Source: Paenibacillus uliginis N3/975 (GTDB taxonomy: Bacteria > Bacillota > Bacilli > Paenibacillales > Paenibacillaceae). Taken from it: a stretch of DNA of 64,000 nt. Both the position numbers and the translations under genes were made by a program. The stretch covers positions 771,487 through 835,486 of the forward strand of contig NZ_LT840184.1 of assembly GCF_900177425.1 (NCBI RefSeq), in the 5' to 3' direction. Positions 7,763-17,124 of the stretch are shown here, piece after piece (position 1 is the stretch's first letter; each line of letters opens with the position of its first letter). The notes below the pieces were generated by a model. That model was not told where the DNA came from and made no database searches. It worked only from the letters and a program-made list of their open reading frames with translations.

Positions 7763-9316
7763 ATGGCTGAAAATCAAAATCTAGATTCATTAAAGACACC
7801 GGGAGCGGTATTTTTCATCTTTGGAGCGACCGGCGATTTGGCAAGACGCAAATTGTTCCCGGCGATCTATAGTCTCTATCGCGAAGGAAAGTTGGCAGAG
7901 GATTTTGCGGTAATCGGCGTGGCGCGGCGTCCGCGGTCTCAGGATGAATTCCGTGAGGACGTGCATCGCTCGATTCAGGAATTTTGTCGATATCGTTCTG
8001 AACAGGATGAGGAATGGCATAATTTCGCGCAGCATTTTGAATATAAATCTTTAGATATTAACAATATTGACGGATTCCGCGAGTTACGGGAGCAAACCGA
8101 GCAGCTGGAAGCCAAGTTTAATATAGTTGGCAACCGCTTGTTTTACCTAGCGCTTGCTCCTGAATTGTTCGGCAGTGTTTCCTTTAATCTGATGAAGGGC
8201 GGCATGCTGGATGGAGCAGGTTGGAACCGTCTTGTCATTGAGAAGCCATTCGGTTACGACCTCGAGTCGGCTGCAAAGCTGAATGAAGAAATCCGCCAGG
8301 TGTTTAAGGAAGAGGAAGTCTACCGTATTGACCACTACTTGGGCAAAGAAATGGTGCAGAACATCGAAGTTATCCGTTTTGCCAATGCATTCTTTGAGCC
8401 GCTGTGGAATAACAAACATATCGCTAACATTCAAATTACACTGGGGGAAACCGTCGGTGTGGAGGAACGTGGAGGCTACTACGATCATGCGGGTGCACTT
8501 CGCGATATGGGACAGAACCATATGCTTCAAATGCTTACTATGATTGCTATGGAGCCGCCTAGCCGTCTTCTTCCGGAAGATATCCGTGATGAGAAGGTGA
8601 AGGTACTTCGCTCTCTTCGTCCCTATGCAACAAATGAAGAAGTGAAGGAGAACGTTGTCCGCGGCCAATATACGAGTGGTTCCGTAGGAAGCAAAGATTT
8701 GCCTGCGTATCGTCAAGAGGACAAGGTTGATCCAGAATCGAATACGGAGACGTATTTTGCAGCACGTGTGTTCGTGGACAATTTCCGCTGGGCGGGGGTG
8801 CCATTCTACATTCGCACAGGTAAGCGCCTGCCGGTGAAAACAACGGAGGTCGTTGTGGAATTCAAGCGTATGCCGGGTAATGTATATCTTGGGCAAAAGC
8901 ACACGCTGGAACCAAACCTGCTCGTTATTCGGGTTAACCCGATGGAAGGGCTGTACGTGAAGATCAATGCGAAAAAACCGGGTTCGGAATCGGAAATTGA
9001 ACCGGTTGCTATGGACTTCTGTCAGAGCTGCATGGTTGGTATTAACTCACCTGAAGCTTATGAGCGCCTGCTGCATGATGCGGCCCGTGGCGACTCAACT
9101 TACTTCACGCGATGGGATGAGGTTGCATCGGCCTGGTCCTTCGTGGATCGCATCGCTGAAGCTTGGAGAGAAAACCAGGGTGAATTGGAAACCTATCCTG
9201 CAGCATCGTGGGGTCCTACGCAAGCGGATGAACTGCTTGAAAAGGATGGATTCCACTGGTGGCCTGTAAATGGACAAGAAGAAGATAATGTAGTATGGCT
9301 GAAGGGCTCGAATTAA
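7763..9316 (+). CDS. zwf: Glucose-6-phosphate 1-dehydrogenase
   Basis: 517 residues, normal length. It oxidises glucose 6-phosphate to 6-phosphogluconolactone with NADP+ in the cytosol, the first step of the oxidative pentose phosphate pathway. The N-terminal Rossmann motif is GATGDLARRKLFP (residues 20-32), and the substrate-binding signature RIDHYLGKE (188-196) includes the catalytic-dyad region. The C-terminal half carries family blocks such as GVPFYIRTGKRLP. ATG with GAGGAG just upstream. Single gene; a hairpin follows. Confidence 0.97.
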   Translation: MAENQNLDSLKTPGAVFFIFGATGDLARRKLFPAIYSLYREGKLAEDFAVIGVARRPRSQDEFREDVHRSIQEFCRYRSEQDEEWHNFAQHFEYKSLDINNIDGFRELREQTEQLEAKFNIVGNRLFYLALAPELFGSVSFNLMKGGMLDGAGWNRLVIEKPFGYDLESAAKLNEEIRQVFKEEEVYRIDHYLGKEMVQNIEVIRFANAFFEPLWNNKHIANIQITLGETVGVEERGGYYDHAGALRDMGQNHMLQMLTMIAMEPPSRLLPEDIRDEKVKVLRSLRPYATNEEVKENVVRGQYTSGSVGSKDLPAYRQEDKVDPESNTETYFAARVFVDNFRWAGVPFYIRTGKRLPVKTTEVVVEFKRMPGNVYLGQKHTLEPNLLVIRVNPMEGLYVKINAKKPGSESEIEPVAMDFCQSCMVGINSPEAYERLLHDAARGDSTYFTRWDEVASAWSFVDRIAEAWRENQGELETYPAASWGPTQADELLEKDGFHWWPVNGQEEDNVVWLKGSN

Positions 9317-9343
9317 ATATTGTATCGTACCATCAAAAATCAT

Positions 9344-9372
9344 CCTCATACGCTTTGCGTATGGGGTTGGTT
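9344..9372 (+). terminator. Hairpin after zwf
   Basis: Ten-pair stem CCTCATACGC/GCGTATGGGG with a TTT loop. Only a short T-rich tail (TTGGTTT) follows, so termination may be partial. Confidence 0.6.
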
Positions 9373-9429
9373 TGCGTATGGATTGTGGTACAATAATGTA
9401 CATGACTTTAGTACGAAGGGAACAGTGAG

Positions 9430-11010
9430 ATGGGCAAAACAGTAGATGAACTGCAAAGTGAAGTGGATAAGCGCAGAACTTTTGCGATTATTTCCCACCC
9501 GGACGCCGGTAAAACAACACTAACGGAGAAGCTGCTGCTCTTCGGTGGTGCCATTCGCTTGGCAGGTTCGGTTAAAGCGAGAAAGGCAAGTAAACACGCG
9601 ACAAGTGACTGGATGGAAATCGAGAAGCAGCGGGGGATATCGGTAACGTCTTCCGTTATGCAATTTGACTACAAAGGTCACCGGATTAATATACTGGATA
9701 CACCCGGTCACCAGGACTTCAGTGAGGATACTTACCGGACGCTGACTGCGGCAGACAGCGCGGTCATGTTGATTGACGTGGCGAAGGGTGTCGAAGCTCA
9801 GACGATTAAGCTGTTCCAGGTATGTGCCAAGCGAGGCATTCCTATTTTCACCTTTATCAATAAATTGGACCGTGAAGGTAGAAGTCCATTTGATCTGATG
9901 GAAGAGATTGAGCAAGTACTTGGTATTCGTTCCGTCCCAATGAACTGGCCTATCGGTTCCGGACGTGAACTCAGCGGGGTATACGACCGGATGAAAAATC
10001 AAGTTGAACTCTTCCAAGGGGACGACCACTCATCCATCAAGGTGCAAAAGGTTGAAGATTACAATGACCCTGTAATCCGTGAAATGGCAGGAGAGTTTTT
10101 GCACGATCAATTGTGTCAGGATCTCGAATTGCTGGATGTCGCCGGAGATCCGTTTGATTTTGAAAAAGTATTGAAGGGTGAACTGACTCCTGTATTTTTC
10201 GGCAGTGCGGTTAACAATTTTGGTGTACAGACATTTTTGGAAAATTTCCTTCAACTCGCACCGAAGCCAGAACCGCGCCGGAGCACAGCAGGTCTTGTAC
10301 AGCCAACGGATGAGAAATTCTCGGGCTATGTGTTTAAGATTCAGGCCAACATGAACCCGGCACACCGGGACCGCATTGCGTTTCTCCGTATCGTGTCTGG
10401 TAAATTTGAACGCGGTATGAGTGTGAAGCATATCCGGATAGGCAAGGATATAAAGCTTTCACAGCCTCAGCAGTTTTTGGCGCAGGACCGGGACATTGTG
10501 CAGGAAGCATATCCGGGAGATATTATTGGTTTATTTGATCCAGGAATTTTCCGGATCGGTGACTCTCTCAGTCAGAGCGGTGATATCCAGTTTGATGAGA
10601 TGCCAACGTTCTCGCCTGAATTGTTCGCCAAGGTTACTGTGAAAAATGCATTAAAACATAAGCAGTTCCAAAAGGGAATCGATCAGTTGACTGAGGAAGG
10701 CACGATTCAGGTGTTCCGTACGGTCAGCTTTGACGAAATGATTCTCGGAGTTGTAGGCCAGCTTCAGTTTGAGGTGTTTCAGTACCGGATGAAAGCTGAA
10801 TACGGTGTTGATGTTCTGCTCCAACGTATGCCTTATCAGTTTGCACGTTGGCTTGTTGATGAGAAGGTTGACCCGTCTAAATTCCGAATTAACTCAACGC
10901 TAGTTAAGGATAAGAAAGATAATTATGTTGTTCTCTTTGAGAATGAGTATGCGATGAGAACAGCCGTGGATAAAAATCCGACAGCGAAGTTTTTGGAGAC
11001 TGCTCCTTAA
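9430..11010 (+). CDS. prfC: Peptide chain release factor 3
   Basis: 526 residues. RF3 is a translational GTPase that recycles RF1 and RF2 from the ribosome after peptide release. GTPase motifs: G1 HPDAGKTT (23-30), G3 DTPGH (90-94), G4 NKLD (144-147), followed by beta-barrel domains. The motif SHPDAGKTTLTEKLL and the length separate it from EF-G and TypA. ATG follows GGGAACAGTGAG. Monocistronic, with a strong terminator behind. Confidence 0.96.
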   Translation: MGKTVDELQSEVDKRRTFAIISHPDAGKTTLTEKLLLFGGAIRLAGSVKARKASKHATSDWMEIEKQRGISVTSSVMQFDYKGHRINILDTPGHQDFSEDTYRTLTAADSAVMLIDVAKGVEAQTIKLFQVCAKRGIPIFTFINKLDREGRSPFDLMEEIEQVLGIRSVPMNWPIGSGRELSGVYDRMKNQVELFQGDDHSSIKVQKVEDYNDPVIREMAGEFLHDQLCQDLELLDVAGDPFDFEKVLKGELTPVFFGSAVNNFGVQTFLENFLQLAPKPEPRRSTAGLVQPTDEKFSGYVFKIQANMNPAHRDRIAFLRIVSGKFERGMSVKHIRIGKDIKLSQPQQFLAQDRDIVQEAYPGDIIGLFDPGIFRIGDSLSQSGDIQFDEMPTFSPELFAKVTVKNALKHKQFQKGIDQLTEEGTIQVFRTVSFDEMILGVVGQLQFEVFQYRMKAEYGVDVLLQRMPYQFARWLVDEKVDPSKFRINSTLVKDKKDNYVVLFENEYAMRTAVDKNPTAKFLETAP

Positions 11011-11038
11011 GTAGAGTAGCTGTAATATTTCAAACATA

Positions 11039-11076
11039 AACAATCCCCCTGTCCATGCTCTGACAGGGGGATTGTT
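11039..11076 (+). terminator. Strong terminator after prfC
   Basis: 15-bp stem from AACAATCCCCCTGTC to GACAGGGGGATTGTT, 8-nt loop, T-rich tail. It also faces the end of sspI on the other strand. Confidence 0.9.
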
Positions 11077-11101
11077 TGTTCATTCCCGTTCCCCGCTTAG
11101 C

Positions 11102-11335
11102 TTAGACCAGCTTGCCGGGAGTTACGGTTTTGAGGTGATCATGAAGGGAAGTGACAAGATCGTTTTGAGCTGACGGATTCATGTCTTTCCACATCATTTC
11201 GAACATGACGCCGAGACCAGGAAGGGCGGCTTCGGGCCCGTCCACGGAACCCTCGATCATGGAGCGAAGCTGCTCTTCATCCTGATTATGGACTTTGTGA
11301 ATGACGGCCTGCCTTAGATCTAACAATATGGACAT
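11102..11335 (-). CDS. sspI: Small acid-soluble spore protein SspI
   Basis: 77 residues with the family pattern: LRQAVIHKV near the N-terminus and LPGLGVMFEMMWK in the centre. SspI is a minor spore-core protein made in the forespore. Start ATG has AAGGAGGAAC immediately upstream on the minus strand. It is divergent from the potassium-uptake gene. In Bacillus sspI lies beside the rRNA methyltransferase gene ysgA, which is also nearby here. Confidence 0.92.
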   Translation of the reverse strand: MSILLDLRQAVIHKVHNQDEEQLRSMIEGSVDGPEAALPGLGVMFEMMWKDMNPSAQNDLVTSLHDHLKTVTPGKLV

Positions 11336-11398
11336 CGAAATGTTCCTCCTTGTTATTTAAGGGTCATTGATTAATGTGCCCGCAGGGAGACATATAAA

Positions 11399-11427
11399 TT
11401 CAAGATTAACGTTCATTATGGTATACT
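11399..11427 (+). promoter_or_regulatory. Extended -10 promoter for the ktrA-like gene
   Basis: TGGTATACT (extended -10, hexamer 11422-11427) with a weak -35 TTCAAG at 11399-11404 and a 17-bp spacer. The start codon is 36 bp downstream of the -10 box. Confidence 0.55.
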
Positions 11428-11462
11428 AACACAGATAACCTAGGGTTCGGGGAGGAAAGAAA

Positions 11463-12125
11463 ATGGCTAAGAAACAGTACGCGGTCATCGGTATGGGACG
11501 TTTCGGTACGAGTGTGGCCAAGGAGCTTAGCGGGATGGGTTTTGATGTGCTTGCCATTGATGCTAGCGAGCAGCGTATACAAGAAGTCTCTAATATGGTT
11601 ACGCACGCCGTGTCATCGAATTCGACGGATGAAGAGGCACTTCGGGCTCTGGGGATCCGTAATTTTGACGTGGTCGTTGTTGCGATTGGTGAGGACATTC
11701 AGTCAAGTATTTTAACGACACTGATTCTAAAGGATTTGGGTGTACCTGTTATTATTGTCAAAGCAAAAAATGAACTTCACGGTAAGGTGCTGCAAAAAAT
11801 CGGAGCCGATAAAGTGATATTCCCCGAACGAGATATGGGTTTAAGGGTAGCGCATCATCTGATTTCGCCGAACATTCTGGATTATATCGAAATATCGGAT
11901 GATTACAGTATTATGGAAATGCGAGTATCAGCGGAGATGGTTGGTCAAAACCTGAAGGAGCTGAATATCCGGGTTCGCTTTGGCTGCAACGTTATGGGTA
12001 TCCGCAGTAACGGGGAGATGAACATCTCACCACACCCTGAAGATCGCCTTGCTGAGGGTGATATTCTGGTTATGGTTGGACATAAGAATGATTTGACGAA
12101 GTTTGAGCTTGCTTACCCGAAATAA
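11463..12125 (+). CDS. ktrA: KtrA/TrkA-type potassium uptake regulatory subunit
   Basis: 220 residues. RCK_N Rossmann domain with GMGRFG (10-15) and the acidic residue of the second strand (AIDAS), then an RCK_C domain from about 140. These cytosolic subunits gate KtrB/KtrD-type K+ channels in response to ATP/ADP, and the C-terminal domain binds c-di-AMP in known KtrA/KtrC. No membrane subunit lies beside it, as for the lone ktrC of Bacillus, so it could equally be called ktrC. Good site GGGGAGG before ATG. Confidence 0.88.
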   Translation: MAKKQYAVIGMGRFGTSVAKELSGMGFDVLAIDASEQRIQEVSNMVTHAVSSNSTDEEALRALGIRNFDVVVVAIGEDIQSSILTTLILKDLGVPVIIVKAKNELHGKVLQKIGADKVIFPERDMGLRVAHHLISPNILDYIEISDDYSIMEMRVSAEMVGQNLKELNIRVRFGCNVMGIRSNGEMNISPHPEDRLAEGDILVMVGHKNDLTKFELAYPK

Positions 12126-12168
12126 GTAATTTGATTATGGATATACGCCAGGAATGGGTGGAACATAT

Positions 12169-12963
12169 ATGGAAATTTTATCGCTGCAAAATGCAAGAGT
12201 GAAAAGCTGGACCCAGCTGCAGGAGAAGAAGCATAGGGACAAGCAGAACAAATTTGTGGTGGAAGGCATTCATCTGGTGCAGGAGGCGCTAATATCTGGA
12301 GCAGACATTGAATGTATTGCCTACGATTATGATCAAGGTATTCCTCATGAGCTTAAGGAATTGCCGGACAACGGACAAGGTGTCGAATGGATCGGTGTGA
12401 CGGAAGCCATTATATCGAAAGTCAGCCATACTTCGACCCCGCAGCCCGTGTTCGCGGTTGTTCGTAAAGAGAAGATGACATGGGACGATCTTTTTGCCCA
12501 AAAGGACAAGCTGGTCATCGTTCTAGATGGCCTGCAGGATCCCGGAAATGTCGGTACGATCATCCGCAGTGCGGATGCGTCGGGTGTCGGTGGCGTAATC
12601 TTAGGCAAAGGCTGTGCCGACCTGTACAACCCGAAGACACTGCGCTCCACGATGGGATCGTTGTTTCATCTACCAGTGATAGAGGGGGAATTAACGGATA
12701 TTCTCCCACAAGCTAGAGAAATGGGCGCACGATTAGTTACGACTTCCCTAGAGGGACAGACTACAGCCTTTCACTATGATTTTGGCGGCTCTTGCTGGAT
12801 TGTTATCGGCAGTGAAGGCAGTGGTGTATCGCCAGAAGTTTCGGCACTTGTGGATGATGCAATCATCATTCCTATGCCCGGCAAGGCAGAATCACTGAAT
12901 GCGGCTATGGCTGCATCGGTGCTGATGTTTGAAGCGCTGCGACAGCGGGAGTATTCAAACTAG
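12169..12963 (+). CDS. SpoU/TrmH-family RNA methyltransferase (YsgA-like)
   Basis: 264 residues. A substrate-binding N-terminal domain (about 1-95, FVVEGIHLVQEAL) precedes the SPOUT methyltransferase domain with the three family motifs: LDGLQDPGNVGTIIR, IGSEGSGVSPE and IPMPGKAESLNAAMAASV. It should 2'-O-methylate rRNA or tRNA using SAM. ATG 12169 (GGGTGG upstream) is preferred to ATG 12154. Synteny with sspI supports YsgA; the exact target base is unknown. Confidence 0.9.
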   Translation: MEILSLQNARVKSWTQLQEKKHRDKQNKFVVEGIHLVQEALISGADIECIAYDYDQGIPHELKELPDNGQGVEWIGVTEAIISKVSHTSTPQPVFAVVRKEKMTWDDLFAQKDKLVIVLDGLQDPGNVGTIIRSADASGVGGVILGKGCADLYNPKTLRSTMGSLFHLPVIEGELTDILPQAREMGARLVTTSLEGQTTAFHYDFGGSCWIVIGSEGSGVSPEVSALVDDAIIIPMPGKAESLNAAMAASVLMFEALRQREYSN

Positions 12964-12969
12964 CAATAG

Positions 12970-13131
12970 GCTATTGAATCCGCTTCGGAGTTTTTCAAAG
13001 TATGGCAGGACGGTCATGTCATCGGTGCTGTCATTGTATGGATTCATGAAAATCACGATAACCGGCAGGGCTGCTTATTAAGTCCGTTCGATATTCGGGA
13101 AGAGTGCTACGTTATGGAAAAAGAGATGTGA
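12970..13131 (+). pseudogene. Fragment of a GNAT acetyltransferase
   Basis: A 53-codon open stretch with no start codon sits just behind two stops, one belonging to the methyltransferase. It reads EFFKVWQDGHVIGAVIVWI near the front and ends CYVMEKEM. The DGHVIGAVIVWI block and the YxMEKEM end resemble the middle and C-terminal end of GNAT N-acetyltransferases, while the acetyl-CoA loop between them is missing. It looks like a truncated, internally deleted relic. Family assignment by eye only. Confidence 0.5.
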
Positions 13132-13177
13132 AGAAGAGCAAAGACAACCTTAACCGGTACTCTTGCTCTTCTTTTTT
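13131..13177 (+). terminator. Terminator behind the GNAT remnant
   Basis: AAGAAGAGCA..AGA pairs with TCTTGCTCTTCTT with one bulge, followed by a T run. It probably ends the ktrA-methyltransferase transcript. Confidence 0.8.
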
Positions 13178-13260
13178 ACACTTTGTCCGCATATCCTCTA
13201 TGGATACTTGCTAAGAAGTGGGGTGCACGCCTCCAGCGCAAATGAGGGGAGGGCAAATGT

Positions 13261-14226
13261 GTGAGGCGAAAAAAATGGGGGAGCCGGCGGATATCGTTTC
13301 CGTCCTTGCCGTCATGGCCCAGGCCGAGAATCCGGCGTGTATATAAAAAGCGGCCTAGAAATCACTTTACACCTGTAAAAGCATCTTGGAACAGTGTACG
13401 TCCTCAGGGATCGAAACCGCGGAGCCGAAGAAAATTGTGGCTTATCGCGTCACTGATCTTATTGTTCGGAATCATTCAATTGTTTCTTTATGTGGAAAGA
13501 AATTTGAGACCGCCCATTATGCATCTGGCTCAAATCCGTGTTAAGCAAATTGCGACGGAAGCCATTAACAAAGCAATTACAAGTCAGGTAACCGACGGTA
13601 AGCAGTTTGATAACCTGGTGAACTGGAAAACCGACAGTACAGGCAAAGTGACCGGGTTTATGCTGAACTATGCAGAGCACTTAAAGATCACATCTTATAC
13701 GACTCAACTTGTTCAGGAAACTTTGGAGAGTATTCACAAACGGAAAGAGCATATCCCTCTGGGCCAAGTATTAAAAAGCCCCATCGTAGCATCCTTTGGG
13801 CCGCAAATTCCAGTCAAGATTGAACCTCAAGGAGCTGTGAAAGTTCAGCTGGATACTAGGCAGCAGGAAGCCGGGATCAATATGATTCTAGTCGAGGTAT
13901 ACGTTCATATTGTGACAGAGGTTGCCGTTGTCGTTCCTTTTGATATGGAGCCTCAGGTTGTTGAAACGGATATCCCAATCTCCTACATGTTAGTAGTTGG
14001 TGATGTGCCCATGTATTATTACGATAATCAGGGCAGGCCGGTAGGCGAAAATAGCAATAATGCGCCGAGCATCGCTCTTCCTCCAATGAGTAAGTCAGAA
14101 GGCGGTGCTGCAACAGGGGAAAAGGCTGATCCGAATCCGGGAATCTCGGTACCAGCTCCGGAAGGGCATAAGGAAGTACCCCCTCAGGAATCAGAGGGTG
14201 TCCCTGATACAAGTATCGATCCGTAG
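13261..14226 (+). CDS. yunB: YunB-type sporulation protein
   Basis: 321 residues. A very basic N-terminus (1-60) is followed by one membrane helix (about 60-78) and an extracellular domain with VERNLRPPIMHLAQIRVKQI, typical of YunB, a mother-cell protein needed for normal sporulation in B. subtilis. The C-terminal 60 residues are Pro/Glu/Ser rich and probably disordered. GTG start at 13261 with GGGGAGGG 7 nt upstream; a nearby ATG is out of frame. It converges on lytH, its neighbour in Bacillus as well. Confidence 0.85.
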   Translation: MRRKKWGSRRISFPSLPSWPRPRIRRVYKKRPRNHFTPVKASWNSVRPQGSKPRSRRKLWLIASLILLFGIIQLFLYVERNLRPPIMHLAQIRVKQIATEAINKAITSQVTDGKQFDNLVNWKTDSTGKVTGFMLNYAEHLKITSYTTQLVQETLESIHKRKEHIPLGQVLKSPIVASFGPQIPVKIEPQGAVKVQLDTRQQEAGINMILVEVYVHIVTEVAVVVPFDMEPQVVETDIPISYMLVVGDVPMYYYDNQGRPVGENSNNAPSIALPPMSKSEGGAATGEKADPNPGISVPAPEGHKEVPPQESEGVPDTSIDP

Positions 14227-14240
14227 CTCAAATCAAGAAG

Positions 14241-14276
14241 AAGCGCGCCCTAATGACTTAGGGACGCGCTTTTTTA
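14241..14276. terminator. Shared terminator of yunB and lytH
   Basis: Hairpin AAGCGCG.CCTAA/TTAGG.CGCGCTT with a TGAC loop and a T run on the plus strand. The lytH stop codon lies inside the hairpin. Confidence 0.85.
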
Positions 14277-15352
14277 TTTTTTCGTAACGATTGGCGCTCT
14301 TCATTCTCCCAATGCCTGAGAAGCGGGTAAGGATCAAATGACCACTCGCTAAGACCAGTGTCTCGGTAAATTCCATAGTGTAAATGAGGTGGGAATTTAC
14401 CCTGTGTTCCCGGTTTTCCATATCCGGAGCTTCCGACCCAGCCAATGGTCTGCCCCGGGGTCACCACATCGCCTGACTTGATTCCTTTATCAAAGCCCTG
14501 AAGATGTGCGTAATAATGATAATGATTGTTTAGATCACGGATGCCAATCCGCCATCCTCCGTATTTATTCCAACCCTTGAGTTCGACTATACCATAGCAG
14601 GTGCTGCGGACAGGCACCCCGTACCCCGCAAACAGGTCAGTCCCCTCATGAATTCGTTTGCCTCCCCAACTCCGTCCCATACCATAGGTGCTACGGTAGG
14701 AGTAGTTATTGCCCACAGGGAGCGGAAAGGCATGGGCGAACAGATCGAGTTTGCCAAATGTTTCATAAAGTTTGGAATACTGCATGACCCGCTGAACGGC
14801 TCTTCCGTTCTGATAATACGACCATAATCCGATTGCGAAATCATCCTTAGAGTGTCCGTAGGGCTTCAGTTTGGCCGAAATGCTGTATAGCAAGTCAGTG
14901 TTATTGTTAGGATCCGCTTTTCCGTCTCCGTCTCCATCTCGACCTAAACCGGAGAACATTTCGATCGTTGGGGGATTAGTGTCCTCTTGGTTCGGATTCA
15001 ACGGACCTGTCCAAGCTGTAGTTGGAACGAAAATACCTGTAAGACGTTCAGGATGCTTGCGGTCTTTAGGATGCACGCGGGTCAATGTCCGCTCGTATTG
15101 ATCGATGGCTGCCAAACGATACCAGGGTACTTGGGTCACGGCTGAAATTCGGTCATACAACATCTTTCTGGATGTAAAGACATCATCTTCCTTCGTCTGC
15201 GCAACTGTTGACGCATCAGTTAGAATAGCTTCTTCTGCTGCAGCGCAGCCCGGTCCCCAAAAGTATGCGGCTGCTGTAAAGGCGGTTAATAAAGCCGCAG
15301 TAAAGTGGCGCTTCATACCCAATCGACCTGATTTTCGTCGTGGTTGTTTCAT
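14258..15352 (-). CDS. lytH: M23-family peptidase, LytH-like
   Basis: 364 residues. Signal peptide or membrane anchor (about 14-38), a middle domain of about 170 residues, then an M23 (LytM) zinc peptidase domain with HEGTD and HLHYG supplying zinc ligands. LytH is a sporulation L-Ala-D-Glu endopeptidase that trims cortex peptidoglycan; the pairing with yunB is the same as in B. subtilis. The family member of B. subtilis is somewhat shorter. Start ATG has AGGAGG 8 nt upstream. A vegetative M23 enzyme cannot be excluded. Confidence 0.82.
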   Translation of the reverse strand: MKQPRRKSGRLGMKRHFTAALLTAFTAAAYFWGPGCAAAEEAILTDASTVAQTKEDDVFTSRKMLYDRISAVTQVPWYRLAAIDQYERTLTRVHPKDRKHPERLTGIFVPTTAWTGPLNPNQEDTNPPTIEMFSGLGRDGDGDGKADPNNNTDLLYSISAKLKPYGHSKDDFAIGLWSYYQNGRAVQRVMQYSKLYETFGKLDLFAHAFPLPVGNNYSYRSTYGMGRSWGGKRIHEGTDLFAGYGVPVRSTCYGIVELKGWNKYGGWRIGIRDLNNHYHYYAHLQGFDKGIKSGDVVTPGQTIGWVGSSGYGKPGTQGKFPPHLHYGIYRDTGLSEWSFDPYPLLRHWENEERQSLRKNKKARP

Positions 15353-15565
15353 GGTGTCCCATCCTCCTAACCTTCGTTTTCAAAAATACACGGACATTGA
15401 TGCCTACCTGTAGGGTGAATCGAATGACTGATTTTTATCCATGCCGCTGAAAGATGAATTCCATATCGATGAAGATAGGTAATCATAAGATTTTCATGAT
15501 ATAATATGGAACAGTTAAATGGACTATCTAACTCAACTCAAATCGAACGAAAGAAGGTTCTCTTC

Positions 15566-16465
15566 TTGTCCAAAACTTTGAACAAACAACCTAAGCCGGA
15601 CTGGATTAAGATCAAGCTCACAACGGGCGATAACTATAACGAAATCAAAAGCATGATGCGTTCCAAGACACTTCACACCGTGTGTGAAGAGGCGCGCTGC
15701 CCGAACATTTATGAATGCTGGGCTAACCGTACTGCTACGTTTATGATTTTGGGAGATATATGCACTCGGGCATGCCGTTTTTGTGCAGTCAACACAGGTT
15801 TGCCTACAGAACTGGATCTACAGGAGCCTGAACGTGTGGCTGAAGCAGCCGAACAGATGAATTTGCGCCACTGTGTTGTGACAAGTGTTGCCCGTGATGA
15901 TTTGAAAGATGGCGGAGCTTATATATTCGCGGAAACGGTAAAGGCTATCCGCAAACGTCTGCCGTTGTGCAGTGTTGAAGTGCTGATTCCTGACTTTATG
16001 GGTAGCGCGGAATCGCTGCAAATCGTCATGGACGTAAAGCCGGATATTCTGAATCATAATATTGAAACGGTTGAACGGATGTCTGACCGTGTCCGTGCCA
16101 AAGCCAAATATGAGCGTTCCCTGCAATTGTTGAAAAATGCAAAGCAAATGCAGCCGGACATCCCAACCAAATCCAGCATCATGCTGGGCGTAGGTGAGGA
16201 ATGGCACGAAATTTTGCAGGCGATGGACGACCTTAGAGCAGTAGATTGTGATATTATGACAATTGGTCAGTATTTACAGCCTTCACCTAAACATTTAAAT
16301 GTGGAGAAGTATTATACTCCTGAAGAATTCGCTTTATTGAAGGAAGAAGGACTAAAACGAGGATTCAGCCACGTGGAATCTGGACCGCTTGTGCGGAGTT
16401 CTTATCATGCGCATGAGCAGGTAAAATCGGCTGAACGCCATAAGGATGAGATTGTACGGTCATAG
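15566..16465 (+). CDS. lipA: Lipoyl synthase
   Basis: 299 residues. Radical-SAM enzyme that inserts two sulfurs into protein-bound octanoyl groups to make lipoate. The auxiliary cluster cysteines are C40, C45, C51 (CEEARCPNIYEC) and the radical-SAM cluster cysteines C66, C70, C73 (CTRACRFC). The C-terminal GPLVRSSYHA block holds the RSSY serine. TTG 15566 with AAGAAGG 9 nt upstream gives the usual family length; an ATG at 15506 adds 20 residues not seen in the family. Confidence 0.96.
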   Translation: MSKTLNKQPKPDWIKIKLTTGDNYNEIKSMMRSKTLHTVCEEARCPNIYECWANRTATFMILGDICTRACRFCAVNTGLPTELDLQEPERVAEAAEQMNLRHCVVTSVARDDLKDGGAYIFAETVKAIRKRLPLCSVEVLIPDFMGSAESLQIVMDVKPDILNHNIETVERMSDRVRAKAKYERSLQLLKNAKQMQPDIPTKSSIMLGVGEEWHEILQAMDDLRAVDCDIMTIGQYLQPSPKHLNVEKYYTPEEFALLKEEGLKRGFSHVESGPLVRSSYHAHEQVKSAERHKDEIVRS

Positions 16466-16489
16466 CCGGGAAAGGCAGGGGAAGTTTGT

Positions 16490-17104
16490 TTGATCGTTAT
16501 AGGCAACAGAAGTTACGAAGTACTTGAGGATCATAGAAACGGTTGGAATGCTGAGGCTTTCCGCGAAAGGTACAGTGAAGTGCTTGAGCGGTATGACTAT
16601 ATTGTCGGAGACTGGGGATACAACCAGCTGCGATTAAAGGGGTTTTATCGGGATAACCATCCGAAAGCCTCCAAAGACGTAACCTTCTCGACAATGTCTG
16701 ATTATATTAATGAGTACTGCAATTTTGGTTGTGCTTATTTCGTGCTCCAGAAAAGCAAGGAGATCAAAGACCCGAAAGAGCTCAAGGAATTGAAGGAACA
16801 GGAATTGAGGGAGGCACGGGAGGCTCAGGAAAGTCGCGCCGAGCAGGAAGCGGATGAGTTAACCGAAAGCGAGGAAAGAATAGAGCTTAGGGAAAACAAA
16901 TCTGGCGGGCGTTCGAGTGAACCGGGAACAGGTAAAGAGCCGCAGGAATACCGGAGCAAACGCGAGGCAGTAAAAGAAGTAAAAGAATCCAAGGAGCCGC
17001 GACCTAACAAATCGCCAAAATCCTGGAAGGAATCTAAGCAGCGAGACAACCGGGACAATCGAGACAATCGTCTCAATCAAAAGAATCAGCATCAGGCTGA
17101 GTAG
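16490..17104 (+). CDS. yutD: YutD family protein
   Basis: 204 residues. The first 85 residues form the YutD domain (YDYIVGDWGYNQLRLKGFY; CNFGCAYFVL), of unknown function. The rest is a highly charged Glu/Lys/Arg-rich tail ending with tandem RDNRDNRDNR, probably disordered and longer than in Bacillus YutD. TTG start preceded by AGGGGAAG. Directly behind lipA, as in Bacillus. Confidence 0.85.
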   Translation: MIVIGNRSYEVLEDHRNGWNAEAFRERYSEVLERYDYIVGDWGYNQLRLKGFYRDNHPKASKDVTFSTMSDYINEYCNFGCAYFVLQKSKEIKDPKELKELKEQELREAREAQESRAEQEADELTESEERIELRENKSGGRSSEPGTGKEPQEYRSKREAVKEVKESKEPRPNKSPKSWKESKQRDNRDNRDNRLNQKNQHQAE

Positions 17105-17124
17105 GATACATACTATACGTACCA

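Noticed and set aside
8147..8902. 251-codon minus-strand ORF inside zwf
   Set aside because: Lies wholly within a gene with clear family motifs; no plausible protein pattern.
16940..17104. Short tandem repeats at the end of yutD (RDNRDN codons)
   Set aside because: Only three units of 12 bp inside a low-complexity tail; not a CRISPR or a mobile repeat.
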